From Gammaproteobacteria bacterium (GTDB lineage Bacteria > Pseudomonadota > Gammaproteobacteria > Ga0077554 > Ga007554): a stretch of 64,000 bases of DNA. The translations under genes were made by a program, and so were the position numbers. The stretch spans positions 862,188 through 926,187 of the forward strand of contig JAMPIW010000007.1 of the NCBI GenBank assembly GCA_040183005.1. The letters are read 5' to 3'. A model generated the notes under the pieces. The model had not been told where the DNA came from. It made no database searches and saw only the letters and a program-made list of their open reading frames with translations. Position 1 is the stretch's first letter, and every line of letters begins with the position of its first letter. Below are positions 24,812 through 33,711 of this stretch, one piece after another.

Positions 24812-25814
24812 AATCCTCTCCTTTTCCGCCGAGCGATATTTCGCCTGCCTCGGACATGCGCCGTGCTATAGCGAGAATCTCTTTCTGTGCGGCCTCTACT
24901 TCGCTGAGGCGTGCCGGGCCTTTGGCCTCCAGATCGTCACGCAGCATTTCTGCGGCGCGCTTGGACATATTCTTGAATATCTTTTCCTTGAGATCTTCAT
25001 CGGCGCCTTTCAATGCCATAATCAATACCTCACCCGATATCTCGCGCAATATCGCCTGCATGCCACGATCATCCACTGAAGCCAGATCATCGAACACAAA
25101 CATCAAGTCTTCAATTTTCTGACCAATATCGGCATCGACATCCTTGATGGTTTCCATAATCTTTACTTCACGTGCGCTGTCTATGAAGTTGAGGATATTC
25201 GCTGCTGTTTTGATGCCTCCAACACTGGCTGATTTAACATTGGCGGTATTTCCTGCGAACTGTCTTTCCATGATGTCATCCAGTTCACGCAAGGCAGAGG
25301 GCTGAATCCCATCCAGCGTGGCGATACGCATCAACAAATCCGACTGCATGCGCTCCGGCATCTGCTTCAGTACCTCGGCGGACTGATCGCTATCAAGATA
25401 GGACAATACGATAGCAATAATTTGTGGATGCTCCAGGCGAATGATTTCCGCGACTGCGCGCGGATCCATCCATTTCAGGGCTTCCAGCCCTTTGGTGTTA
25501 CGGCCGATCAGGATACGGTCAATCAAGCCGCTCGCTTTATCTGCGCCGAGCGCCTGGTTGAGTACTTTACGAATATAATCTTCCGCGCCAACCCCTAGAG
25601 ATGTCTGGCCATCCACCGAGGAAATCAACTCATCCAGAACCTCCGACACTTGAACTTTGCTCACATTGCTTAGTCCCGCCATGGCTTGCCCCAGCTTCTG
25701 CACTTCCTTGGGTCCCATATGCTTCAATATTTCGGCGGCGTCCTTCTCGCCCAGGCTCATTAGAAGAATGGCCGCGCGCTCCGTACCGGATAACTGTGCA
25801 TTGTTCTCAGGCAT
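24804..25814 (-). CDS. fliG: Flagellar motor switch protein FliG
   Basis: The 336-residue product has all three FliG regions: N-terminal AAILLMSLGEKDAAEILKHM, middle LEHPQIIAIVLSYLDSDQSA with the EHPQ motif, and the torque-generating C-terminal domain MFVFDDLASVDDRGMQAILR with its charged helix. It starts within the last codons of fliF. Confidence 0.97.
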   Translation of the reverse strand: MPENNAQLSGTERAAILLMSLGEKDAAEILKHMGPKEVQKLGQAMAGLSNVSKVQVSEVLDELISSVDGQTSLGVGAEDYIRKVLNQALGADKASGLIDRILIGRNTKGLEALKWMDPRAVAEIIRLEHPQIIAIVLSYLDSDQSAEVLKQMPERMQSDLLMRIATLDGIQPSALRELDDIMERQFAGNTANVKSASVGGIKTAANILNFIDSAREVKIMETIKDVDADIGQKIEDLMFVFDDLASVDDRGMQAILREISGEVLIMALKGADEDLKEKIFKNMSKRAAEMLRDDLEAKGPARLSEVEAAQKEILAIARRMSEAGEISLGGKGEDFV

Positions 25815-27501
25815 CGCTAGCCACCCAACCTTTCACCACTTGTGCAACACGCTTGGGATCTTGCCCTACCAGCGTTCTGGCAGCATCAAGTTGCGACTCA
25901 TAATTTTGCGAGGGCGCGGCAAGTTGCGCGGTGCCTTGTGCTGTTGAGTTCATACCAGGCAGGCTAATGCGATCCTCCATCAAGCCTGGTAGTTCATCCA
26001 TGTGAGCCGTAGCGTGTTGCGTCGCAACAAGTGAGGATTCCTTGCCCTTCTCCGCAAGACTACGCAGCACTGGGCGCAGCACGCCGAATATCAGGAACAA
26101 TACCGCCAAACCACCCAGTGCCTGTTTCGCCACATCCCAAATCCAGGGCTGCTCCAGCAATTTAGGCTCCGGCATGGGCGTTTCCGCCGCCACTGTAAAC
26201 GGTGCATTAATCACGTTCAGAGTGTCACCGCGTTGTGTGCTGAAACCCACCGCCTCCTTGACCAGCGAGGTAATGCGCGCAATTTCTTCAGGCTTCAGCG
26301 CGGTGCGCACCACTTCGCCTTTTTTATTCGCTTTCTGGTGGTCATCGACAACCACGGCCACTGATAATTTGCGTACCGAGCCACTTGGCATTTGGGTATG
26401 ACTGATGACTTTATCCAGCTCAAAATTGCGCGTCGCACGTTTGGTGCTGTTGAGCGGCATCTGCGCGGTACCCGTCGTGTTTGCGGCAGGCAAGGCGCCC
26501 TTGGCATTCGGCGCGGCGGGGCTGGGGGTAGACACTGTGCCTCCTGACGGTGGTTGATTGGTCAATGCACCTGGAACGCCTGCCACCGCGGTGGCTCCCG
26601 CCGACTGCTCATCCAGTGTTTGCTCGCTACGTATCGCCGGTTGATCTGGATTGTATGTTTCCTGGGTCTGTTCTGTGACGCTGAAATCCAGATCCGCTAC
26701 TACCTGCGCCCGTACCCCGCCAACGCCGGCGATGGGCGAGATGATATCTTCGATGCGCTTGATGTAGTTTTCCTCAAGTCGGCGCCGGTAATCGAACTGA
26801 CTGGCGGTGAGCTGCATGCTTTGAGAGGTTTCCGGCGAAGTCAGCAGACGGCCCTTCTGGTCAATCACCGTCACATGGTCTGCATTCAGGTTGGGAACAC
26901 TGGAGGCAAGCAAATGCACTATCGACGCGACCTGTCCTTCTTCCAGGCTGCGTCCTGGATAGAGGTTGATCAACACCGAGGCGCTGGGCGGTTCGCGGTT
27001 GCGAATAAACACCGACTGCTTGGGGATGGCCAAATGCACGCGCGCTCCCTGCACATTGCCCAATTCGGAAATCGTGCGCCCCAGCTCACCTTCCAAGGCA
27101 TGCTGGTAACGCGCGTTTTCCATGAACTGGCTGGTTCCGAAGGTGGGCTGCTCGTTGAGCAGAGCAAAGCCTTCCACCGTCCCTTTGGGCAGCCCCTGTG
27201 AAGCCATCTTGAGGCGCGCAGTATGCACCTGATCGGCGGACACCATCACAGCGCCGCTGTTTTCATCGACCTTGTAGGCAATACCATCCTTCTGTAAAGC
27301 ATCGGCGATCTGGGTTGCGTCCTGCGCGGCAAGGCCACTGTACAAAACGCGATAATTCGGCGCCTGAGACCACAAAACAACGGCCACACCCAGCGCCACA
27401 CTGGCCGCCAAGCCAATCATCAATCCCATTTGGCGCAGCGCTGGCAGACCGCTAAAGCCGCGCATCTGGGCTGTCATATTTTCTGCTTTTATTAGCGCCA
27501 T
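25807..27501 (-). CDS. fliF: Flagellar MS-ring protein FliF
   Basis: The 564-residue protein has an N-terminal membrane segment (GLMIGLAASVALGVAVVLW), ring-building motifs (YRVLYSGLAAQDATQIADAL, RVHLAIPKQSVFIRN, ASVLINLYPGRSLEEGQVAS) and a second membrane segment near residue 450 (LGGLAVLFLIFGVLRPVLR). The C-terminal tail binds FliG. A proline/alanine-rich insert at about residues 300-340 is normal for the family. Confidence 0.97.
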   Translation of the reverse strand: MALIKAENMTAQMRGFSGLPALRQMGLMIGLAASVALGVAVVLWSQAPNYRVLYSGLAAQDATQIADALQKDGIAYKVDENSGAVMVSADQVHTARLKMASQGLPKGTVEGFALLNEQPTFGTSQFMENARYQHALEGELGRTISELGNVQGARVHLAIPKQSVFIRNREPPSASVLINLYPGRSLEEGQVASIVHLLASSVPNLNADHVTVIDQKGRLLTSPETSQSMQLTASQFDYRRRLEENYIKRIEDIISPIAGVGGVRAQVVADLDFSVTEQTQETYNPDQPAIRSEQTLDEQSAGATAVAGVPGALTNQPPSGGTVSTPSPAAPNAKGALPAANTTGTAQMPLNSTKRATRNFELDKVISHTQMPSGSVRKLSVAVVVDDHQKANKKGEVVRTALKPEEIARITSLVKEAVGFSTQRGDTLNVINAPFTVAAETPMPEPKLLEQPWIWDVAKQALGGLAVLFLIFGVLRPVLRSLAEKGKESSLVATQHATAHMDELPGLMEDRISLPGMNSTAQGTAQLAAPSQNYESQLDAARTLVGQDPKRVAQVVKGWVASDA

Positions 27502-27573
27502 TTTTGAGTATCTAGTTCTGAATTTCTATAATTGATGTCACACACCGTCCACATCAATACGTCACACGCCGCA

Positions 27574-27900
27574 TTAAATCGGCATACTCATGACTTCCTG
27601 ATAGGCCGACACCAGCTTGTTGCGCACCTGCGTCATGGCCTGAAAGGAAAGGCTCGCCTTCTGTAATCCCACCATCACTTCAGTAAGCTCGACCTTGGAA
27701 TCGCCCGCTTCAAAGGCCTGCGCCAAATTTCCGGCTTGCTGCTGTACGTCGTTGACTTTCTCAATGGCGCTTTTAAACAAGCTGGAAAAATCCGGATTGG
27801 CCGCAGAATTTGCTTCCGCAACAGATGGCTTTGACTGAGCCTGTGCAGCCATGGCGCGCATTTGCGCCAGCAATTGGGTTGTGTCTATGGTGTTATTCAT
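27574..27900 (-). CDS. fliE: Flagellar hook-basal body protein FliE
   Basis: The 108-residue protein shows the FliE C-terminal signature SLSFQAMTQVRNKLVSAYQEVMSMPI and a middle FSSLFKSAIEKVNDVQQQA. FliE joins the MS ring to the rod. It is the first gene of fliEFGHIJ, about 100 bases after fleR. Confidence 0.96.
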   Translation of the reverse strand: MNNTIDTTQLLAQMRAMAAQAQSKPSVAEANSAANPDFSSLFKSAIEKVNDVQQQAGNLAQAFEAGDSKVELTEVMVGLQKASLSFQAMTQVRNKLVSAYQEVMSMPI

Positions 27901-27961
27901 ATGCTCTCCTTATTGTTGGGTCCGGAGCAACGCTACTTGAACCAACCCGCATGTATTTTCA

Positions 27962-27977
27962 TGCACATTCCGCACCA
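27962..27977 (-). promoter_or_regulatory. Possible sigma-54 promoter of fliE
   Basis: The minus strand reads TGGTGCGGAATGTGCA, which has GG and GC ten bases apart as in sigma-54 sites, 62 bases before fliE. The flanking match to TGGCAC-N5-TTGCA is weaker than at flgB. Confidence 0.45.
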
Positions 27978-27996
27978 GCCCCGTCAGAACCCGTTC

Positions 27997-29349
27997 TTAA
28001 TCAGGTATCGCCACGCCTGCCTCGCGCAATCGCGCCAATTTGTAACGCAATGTGCGCGGGCTAATGCCAAGCCGTTCGGCAACCTCTTTGCGATTGCCCT
28101 TTGCCGTGCGCAATGCCTCAATAATCAACAGTTGTTCATGGGATTTAAGATCGTCATCGAGACATATCTCTTCGTTTGGGGTTTCCTGGTCTGATGAGAT
28201 GAGCGGCGCGGTACACGCCGCGTCCGTTTCGAAGTGCAAATCAGCCGGACTAATGATTGCGCACGACTTCATAATCAAGGCACGCTGGATCACGTTATCG
28301 AGCTCGCGCACGTTGCCTGGCCAGGCATATACCCGCAGACGCCGCGCCGCTTCATCAGACAACACAGCCAAGGGATATGCGCCATGACTATGGCGTTCGA
28401 TGAGCCGCCGCGCGATGGGGAGGATGTCTTCTTTACGTTCTCGCAACGCAGGCAGAGGCAGAGGAAACACATTCAAGCGATAGAACAGATCCTCACGGAA
28501 ACGTCCCGCAGCGACTTCCGCACGCAGGTTGCGGTTGGATGTCGCCAGCACGCGCACATTCAGCGGGATCAGCTTCTGTCCGCCAAGACGCTCCACCTCG
28601 CGCTCCTGCACTACACGTAACAATTTGGCCTGCAGTGCCAGACTCATCTCGGATATTTCATCGAGCAATAATGTTCCATTCTGAGCCTGCTCGAATTTGC
28701 CCGGTGCGGCATGGTATGCGCCGGTGAATGCGCCTTTTTCATAGCCAAACAACACCGCTTCCAGCATGTTCTCTGGTATCGCTGCGCAGTTGATAGCGAC
28801 AAACGGGCCTGAGGCGCGATTGGAATGGCGGTGAATAAACCTGGCGAAAACCTCCTTGCCCGTACCGCTTTCCCCGGTAATCAATACGGTGGCATCACTT
28901 CCCGCCACACGCTGTGCGAGCTCTGCCGCCTCGCGCGTGCGCGCGTCCACCGCCACCAGATCGGCGTCTTCTGTAGCAACGTCGGGGGACAAAATATAGC
29001 GGCTCACCATCGAAATCAGTACTTCGGCCTCAAATGGCTTGACCATGTAATCCGCAGCGCCATCATGCATTGCTTCAACTGCACTGGGGATTGATCCATG
29101 AGCAGTCATCAAAACCACCGGTACATCCGCGCGCTGGGCCTTGATGCGTTTGAGTAAGGTATAGCCATCCATGGGGCGCATCTGGACATCACTCAGCACC
29201 ATGCCCACTTCGCCCGATTCCAGCCGGGCCAGTGCGGCTTGCCCGTCTTCAGCCGCAATAACGCGATACCCCGCCAATTCCAGCGTATCGCACAGCGCCT
29301 CGCGCAGCGCCGCATCGTCTTCTACCACCAGCACCGTCGCTGAACTCAT
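27997..29349 (-). CDS. fleR: Sigma-54-dependent response regulator FleR/FlrC
   Basis: From ATG 29349, four bases overlapping fleS, about 450 residues: receiver (VLVVEDDAALREAL, Asp in MVLSDVQMRPMDG), AAA+ domain with Walker [14 protein letters not shown] and the sigma-54 loop GAFTGA, and a C-terminal Fis-type helix-turn-helix (RKEVAERLGISPRTLRYKLA). With FleS it activates mid-class flagellar promoters. Confidence 0.95.
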   Translation of the reverse strand: MSSATVLVVEDDAALREALCDTLELAGYRVIAAEDGQAALARLESGEVGMVLSDVQMRPMDGYTLLKRIKAQRADVPVVLMTAHGSIPSAVEAMHDGAADYMVKPFEAEVLISMVSRYILSPDVATEDADLVAVDARTREAAELAQRVAGSDATVLITGESGTGKEVFARFIHRHSNRASGPFVAINCAAIPENMLEAVLFGYEKGAFTGAYHAAPGKFEQAQNGTLLLDEISEMSLALQAKLLRVVQEREVERLGGQKLIPLNVRVLATSNRNLRAEVAAGRFREDLFYRLNVFPLPLPALRERKEDILPIARRLIERHSHGAYPLAVLSDEAARRLRVYAWPGNVRELDNVIQRALIMKSCAIISPADLHFETDAACTAPLISSDQETPNEEICLDDDLKSHEQLLIIEALRTAKGNRKEVAERLGISPRTLRYKLARLREAGVAIPD

Positions 29350-30530
29350 GTGATACCTCGATCTTCTTTTATGACAGGTAGCCGCAACGTAAATGTGCAA
29401 CCTGATCCAGGCTGTGTGTCCAGCCAGATCTCACCGTGGTGACCTTCCACTACTGCTCGTACCACCGCCAACCCCAGTCCCGTACCGGAAGACTTGGTAG
29501 TGAAAAAAGGTTCAAAAATTCGACCCCGGATTTCCTCGGCAATGCCAGGCCCGTTGTCGCTCAACTGCAAATACACCACCTCATCGCCATCACTCACCGC
29601 TATCAGATGCAATTCGACACCTGTACCGCAAGCCTGTATGGCGTTAGTAGCAAGATTCAATAGCGCACCCAGCAATGATTCACGATTGCCGCGCATCATC
29701 ACACCGGATGTCCTGTCCATCACTTCCAGGCGTCCCGCGCAGGCATGCAACTGAGGCTCCAGCACCTGGTGGAATTCGCTTATCAAATCTGACGGTGCAA
29801 TATCATCCCCGCACACGCTTCCACCGCGCACAAACATCAGCATGTCATTCACCATCTTTTCGATGAGGCGCAGGCTGGCGAGACTTTTTTCTGAAAAACG
29901 GCGGATATCGGCGCCATCGAGATTGGATCGTGAGAAGTGGGAGGTATAAAGCAGTGCGGAAGATAAAGGTGTGCGGATCTGATGTGCCAGGGAGGCTGCC
30001 ATCTCGCCCATCGCAGACAGACGCTGGTGACGGCTGAGATTTTCCTGCAAGGCACGGGTTTCGGTGAGATCGGTAATGAGCAGAATCTGGCCGGGTTCGT
30101 CACCCAGCGAGCTGGTGGAGATGCCAACGCGCCGGCCATCGTGCAACGACACTTCATGGCCATCATCGGAACGAGGCGCGAAGGCACGCCCGATCACTTC
30201 GCGCCACACTGTGCCTTGCAGGGGTTCCCCCAGCAACGCCAGCGCGGCGGGGTTACATTCCTGAACGCATCCGCCGCCATCCAGCACCACTACCCCACCG
30301 GGCAAGGTATTCAGCAAGCGCTCCAGACGATTTGCCAGACGTTCATTTTCGGCGGCAGCGCTGGTCTGCTCAAGACGCGCGGCAGCAAGCTCCGCGTTGA
30401 GCTGATCAACACGTTTTTCAAGAATCTGATAGGAGGCGGCGAGCTGCTGAGAAAGCTGATTGAAGGTATTAAAAGCGCCCGCCAGATTCTGGGACGAATC
30501 CTGATTTTGTTGCGCGCCTTGTAGAGCCAT
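29346..30530 (-). CDS. fleS: Sensor histidine kinase FleS/FlrB
   Basis: The ATG at 30530 gives about 394 residues with no membrane segment: an N-terminal helix, a PAS domain (about residues 70-170, GGVVVLDGGGCVQECNPAAL), an H-box MGEMAASLAHQIRTPLSSA, an N-box LLNLATNAIQA and G-boxes DNGPGIAEEI and GTGLGLAVVRA. Cytoplasmic FleS phosphorylates FleR. A sigma-54-like site lies upstream. Confidence 0.95.
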   Translation of the reverse strand: MALQGAQQNQDSSQNLAGAFNTFNQLSQQLAASYQILEKRVDQLNAELAAARLEQTSAAAENERLANRLERLLNTLPGGVVVLDGGGCVQECNPAALALLGEPLQGTVWREVIGRAFAPRSDDGHEVSLHDGRRVGISTSSLGDEPGQILLITDLTETRALQENLSRHQRLSAMGEMAASLAHQIRTPLSSALLYTSHFSRSNLDGADIRRFSEKSLASLRLIEKMVNDMLMFVRGGSVCGDDIAPSDLISEFHQVLEPQLHACAGRLEVMDRTSGVMMRGNRESLLGALLNLATNAIQACGTGVELHLIAVSDGDEVVYLQLSDNGPGIAEEIRGRIFEPFFTTKSSGTGLGLAVVRAVVEGHHGEIWLDTQPGSGCTFTLRLPVIKEDRGIT

Positions 30531-30600
30531 GCCGATTCTTGCTCCCGCCGTTCTGAAAAACCATGAGTACGGGGTTTCCCCCCTTCGCACAGAAGGAGTT

Positions 30601-30616
30601 AGCAAGAATCGCGCCT
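30601..30616 (-). promoter_or_regulatory. Sigma-54 promoter of fleSR
   Basis: The minus strand reads AGGCGCGATTCTTGCT with GG and GC separated by ten bases, 71 bases before fleS. This fits the known dependence of fleSR on FleQ and sigma-54. Confidence 0.6.
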
Positions 30617-30677
30617 AACCTACAAAGTCATAAAATTCATTGTGTTATATATGGATAGTCAAATAAAACAGTCAAAA

Positions 30678-32105
30678 TCACGGCGCATCATCACCGCGAT
30701 GCAAACCATATTTGCGCAGCTTTTCAACCAGGGTGGTGCGACGCAGTTTGAGCCGCTCGGCGGCGTGAGCCACCACCCCGCCCGCATCGTCCAGCGCCTG
30801 GCGGATCAGATCGTATTCCAGGGTGTTGAGATGTTCCTTGAGATCCAGGCCTTCGCGCGGAAGGCGCGGCGGCACGTCAAAGGTGCGCGAAGGTGTTTCC
30901 TCCGGCAAAACGACATTAGGCGGGAGCGTGGCGCCTGCACCCGCCCCCCGGAATTTTTCCGGAAAATCCTGCACATCCACGACACCGTGCGGGTGCATTA
31001 TCACCAGGCGCTCTATGAAGTTGGCAAGCTCGCGCACGTTACCCGGCCAGCGGTAATGGCACAATGCGATCACCGCCGCCGGCGTAAGCCGAACCGAACC
31101 GCGGTTTTCGTGTTCAAGACGGGTAATCAACTCATTGATTAGCAGCGGAGTATCCTCAAGACGCTCGCGCAGCGGGGGCATTTCTATAGGAAAGACATTA
31201 AGGCGGTAATACAGATCTTCGCGGAACTTGCCCTCCTTGATCGCCTCTTCGAGGTTGCGGTGCGTGGCGGCAATGATCCGCACATTGGCGGAGATGGTTT
31301 TGTTGCTGCCAACCCTCTCAAAGGTACGTTCCTGAAGCACGCGCAACAGTTTGACCTGCATGTGCAGGCTCATGTCGCCAATCTCGTCGAGAAACAGCGT
31401 GCCGCCTTCGGCCATTTCAAAACGCCCCTGCCGGGCGCTGATGGCCCCGGTAAATGCGCCCTTCTCATGACCAAACAGCTCGCTTTCCAGCAGTTCGGCA
31501 GGGATTGCCCCGCAATTGATGGGGACGAAAGGCTTGTTGCGACGGGTAGAGTAATAATGCAGATTACGCGCCACCACTTCTTTACCCGTGCCTGACTCAC
31601 CCAATATCAATACAGTGGCGTCAGAACTGGCCACTTGCTCAATCAATTTTCGAACCTGGCGAATCATTGGGCTGTTGCCCACCAGGCTGCGGAACAATTC
31701 CAGCGAGCGATCCACAGGTTTTTGCCGAGGGGATTCGCGAGATGCCTGCGCCTGTTGCAGCAGTGCCGTCAATTGCCGCTGCTTCGGCGGCGTATCGACA
31801 TAGCCAAATACGCCCGTCTTGATCTCTTCAGGGGGTGGCGCCTCTTCCCTGGCATCGCTCATTAGCAGGACAGGGATTTGGGAATCCCACGCCTTAATAG
31901 CATGGAACACTTTTATTAATGTTTCTTCAGAACCACAGTTGCCAAGCAAAATCGCAAGAATGGCATCGGCCGGCGGAAGCCCTTCTTTCCAGGCCTCGCC
32001 GCCCGCTAAATGCACCGGCCCATATTCCATAAACTCAAGTATGGCCTTGAGATTCAGACGCCTTTGCTCATCCGCATCAATAATCAACACACCGGATGAC
32101 GACAT
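30678..32105 (-). CDS. fleQ: Flagellar master regulator FleQ/FlrA (sigma-54 activator)
   Basis: From ATG 32105 about 475 residues: an atypical receiver-like domain ([20 protein letters not shown]), an AAA+ domain with Walker [14 protein letters not shown], the GAFTGA loop ([16 protein letters not shown]) and an R-finger region, and a C-terminal Fis-like helix-turn-helix ([20 protein letters not shown]). In Pseudomonas FleQ binds c-di-GMP and switches between flagellar and biofilm genes. Start placement follows the usual FleQ N-terminus. Confidence 0.95.
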   Translation of the reverse strand: MSSSGVLIIDADEQRRLNLKAILEFMEYGPVHLAGGEAWKEGLPPADAILAILLGNCGSEETLIKVFHAIKAWDSQIPVLLMSDAREEAPPPEEIKTGVFGYVDTPPKQRQLTALLQQAQASRESPRQKPVDRSLELFRSLVGNSPMIRQVRKLIEQVASSDATVLILGESGTGKEVVARNLHYYSTRRNKPFVPINCGAIPAELLESELFGHEKGAFTGAISARQGRFEMAEGGTLFLDEIGDMSLHMQVKLLRVLQERTFERVGSNKTISANVRIIAATHRNLEEAIKEGKFREDLYYRLNVFPIEMPPLRERLEDTPLLINELITRLEHENRGSVRLTPAAVIALCHYRWPGNVRELANFIERLVIMHPHGVVDVQDFPEKFRGAGAGATLPPNVVLPEETPSRTFDVPPRLPREGLDLKEHLNTLEYDLIRQALDDAGGVVAHAAERLKLRRTTLVEKLRKYGLHRGDDAP

Positions 32106-32213
32106 TGAAACACCCCCGCTCACTACATATACATTATGTGTTGTAGTTAAGCACTGACTGAGGAAGAAGTCAAAATTTTGTCGCTTTATGGCAGACAATG
32201 AAGAACAGGAATT

Positions 32214-32238
32214 GTAGGGTGCGCCGTGCGCACCCTAC
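32214..32238. repeat. Perfect GTAG palindrome between fleQ and pilZ-like gene
   Basis: Two 11-base arms, GTAGGGTGCGC and its exact complement, enclose a three-base loop. It is the cleanest unit of the REP-like family seen here and lies eight bases after the PilZ-like stop codon, where it may also act as a transcript 3' hairpin. Confidence 0.85.
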
Positions 32239-32245
32239 ACATCTT

Positions 32246-32803
32246 TTAACCGCGGCGGGCGTGGGCGATACTGCGGCGGTGGTGCCGGAAAATAAACTTC
32301 TCAAGCCCGTCCCGAACCACCTCACTCATCCCCTCAAGCGCCACCGTCATTCTGAAGCCACCCGGCACGGTGCTCACCTGCTGTACCTGACCATAAAACA
32401 TAATGGATCGGGGATATTTCCGGCTGAGAAAAAGTTCAACATTAAGATAGCTACCCACATCAGGCGCCACCTGTGCATCCCACTGTATGGTTTTGGCGCT
32501 CAAGCTGACAGGTAGCGGTTCAGGCAAAATCGAATGATGCGCAAGCACCTGACCCACCAGATCGAGCAGCAGATTAATCTTGAAATCCATGCGCTGTAGC
32601 TCTTGAGTGGCCGCGTCATGCTCTAAGACGGCCTCACTCGGATGCTCTTCCAGCACCGTTATTGTGCGCAAAACCTCTGCGTTGGATTCCTGGATGCGTA
32701 TCTGCTGAGCATCTGAAGGTGCCGCGCTTGCCGCAACCCAGCGCAACGGCAGGGCGTCCTCATAAGTCAGGCCGGTAATGCCGTGGTTTGATGTATCGCT
32801 CAT
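32246..32803 (-). CDS. Atypical PilZ-type c-di-GMP-related protein
   Basis: From ATG 32803 about 185 residues. The middle helix region (MDFKINLLLDLVGQVLAHHS) and the following beta-rich part (LNVELFLSRKYPRSIMFYGQ) resemble tetrameric atypical PilZ proteins in which a heptad helix precedes the barrel. A standard RxxxR and DxSxxG pair is not evident, so c-di-GMP binding is uncertain. The gene follows fliT and precedes fleQ, a position where gammaproteobacterial flagellar clusters often carry a PilZ gene. Confidence 0.6.
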   Translation of the reverse strand: MSDTSNHGITGLTYEDALPLRWVAASAAPSDAQQIRIQESNAEVLRTITVLEEHPSEAVLEHDAATQELQRMDFKINLLLDLVGQVLAHHSILPEPLPVSLSAKTIQWDAQVAPDVGSYLNVELFLSRKYPRSIMFYGQVQQVSTVPGGFRMTVALEGMSEVVRDGLEKFIFRHHRRSIAHARRG

Positions 32804-32846
32804 AATTGAACAACATACCAGCAGGCGGGACAAGTTTCAAATCCTC

Positions 32847-33218
32847 TCACTCACCCTGCTCATAGGCGAGCGCCGCGCGGTGGGCATAATTAAGCTGCCG
32901 TATCCCGTCGGCAGCCTCCTGGTACGCCACTTCGCTCAAGGCAATAATCTGTTTGTCTATTGCCAGAATATCCGCGATCACGGCCTCAACTGCCGCTACT
33001 TCCCCAGCTTGAACCGGTTGAGAAAAAAAAGCGGCCAGCTTGTGACTCCGGCTTTCCTCCAGTGACGCGAGGGTTTCCCAATCCTTGATCTGAGCCATGA
33101 GCACCATGTTACGGCTTAACTCAAGAATAACATCAAGTTGCTCGACATGAGAGCGGGAGTCCAACTGAAAGATATCTTGTGCCGCCAAAGGTGATGCTCC
33201 CACGTCCGATGAAGCCAA
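32847..33218 (-). CDS. fliT: Flagellar chaperone FliT-like protein
   Basis: The 123-residue all-helical product (MVLMAQIKDWETLASLEESR, then IADILAIDKQIIAL) fits FliT, the export chaperone for FliD. The frame opens at a TTG at 33218; a GTG at 33203 is an alternative, and neither has a strong ribosome-binding site. Placement after fliS supports the call. Confidence 0.75.
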   Translation of the reverse strand: MASSDVGASPLAAQDIFQLDSRSHVEQLDVILELSRNMVLMAQIKDWETLASLEESRSHKLAAFFSQPVQAGEVAAVEAVIADILAIDKQIIALSEVAYQEAADGIRQLNYAHRAALAYEQGE

Positions 33219-33275
33219 TTATACCGAAGCGCCACCTGATAACACTTGCGCTCCAGGAACGGAATTTTTCGCCGT

Positions 33276-33662
33276 TTATGCTATAGCGTCCCAGGCGTCT
33301 TTGATCTGATGCAACAATTCACATACTTCATTGAGCATCTCGGGATCATTTTTGAGATTGGCCTCAAGCAGGCGGTTCTCCATATAGTCGTACAAAGCGC
33401 CCAGGTTCTGGGCGACTTCCCCACCGGCCTGTCGGTCGAGACTCATGCGCAGCCCTTCAACAATCGAAATCGCCCAACTGATGTGACTGCCCTTCTGGGC
33501 AATATCACCCCGCAACATATGTCCTCGGGCAAGGGCAATTTTATCCAGAGCACCATCCAACAACATCTGAATCAAGCGATGTGGACTGGCATAGGCAACG
33601 CCTGTTTGTGCACCTACCTGACTGTATTGCTGCAAAGCAGCTTGTGGCTTTGAGTAACTCAC
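33276..33662 (-). CDS. fliS: Flagellin chaperone FliS
   Basis: The 128-residue product shows the FliS signature YSQVGAQTGVAYASPHRLIQMLLDGAL-type start (here QYSQVGAQTGVAYASPHRLI), then ISWAISIVEGLRMSLD and GALYDYMENRLLEAN. It starts at GTG 33662 with AGGGG upstream. It prevents flagellin polymerising in the cytoplasm. Confidence 0.95.
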   Translation of the reverse strand: MSYSKPQAALQQYSQVGAQTGVAYASPHRLIQMLLDGALDKIALARGHMLRGDIAQKGSHISWAISIVEGLRMSLDRQAGGEVAQNLGALYDYMENRLLEANLKNDPEMLNEVCELLHQIKDAWDAIA

Positions 33663-33711
33663 GTCTCACCCCTTCATGGAACTGTTTTTACGCCGTTTTA
33701 TAAAATCCGAA

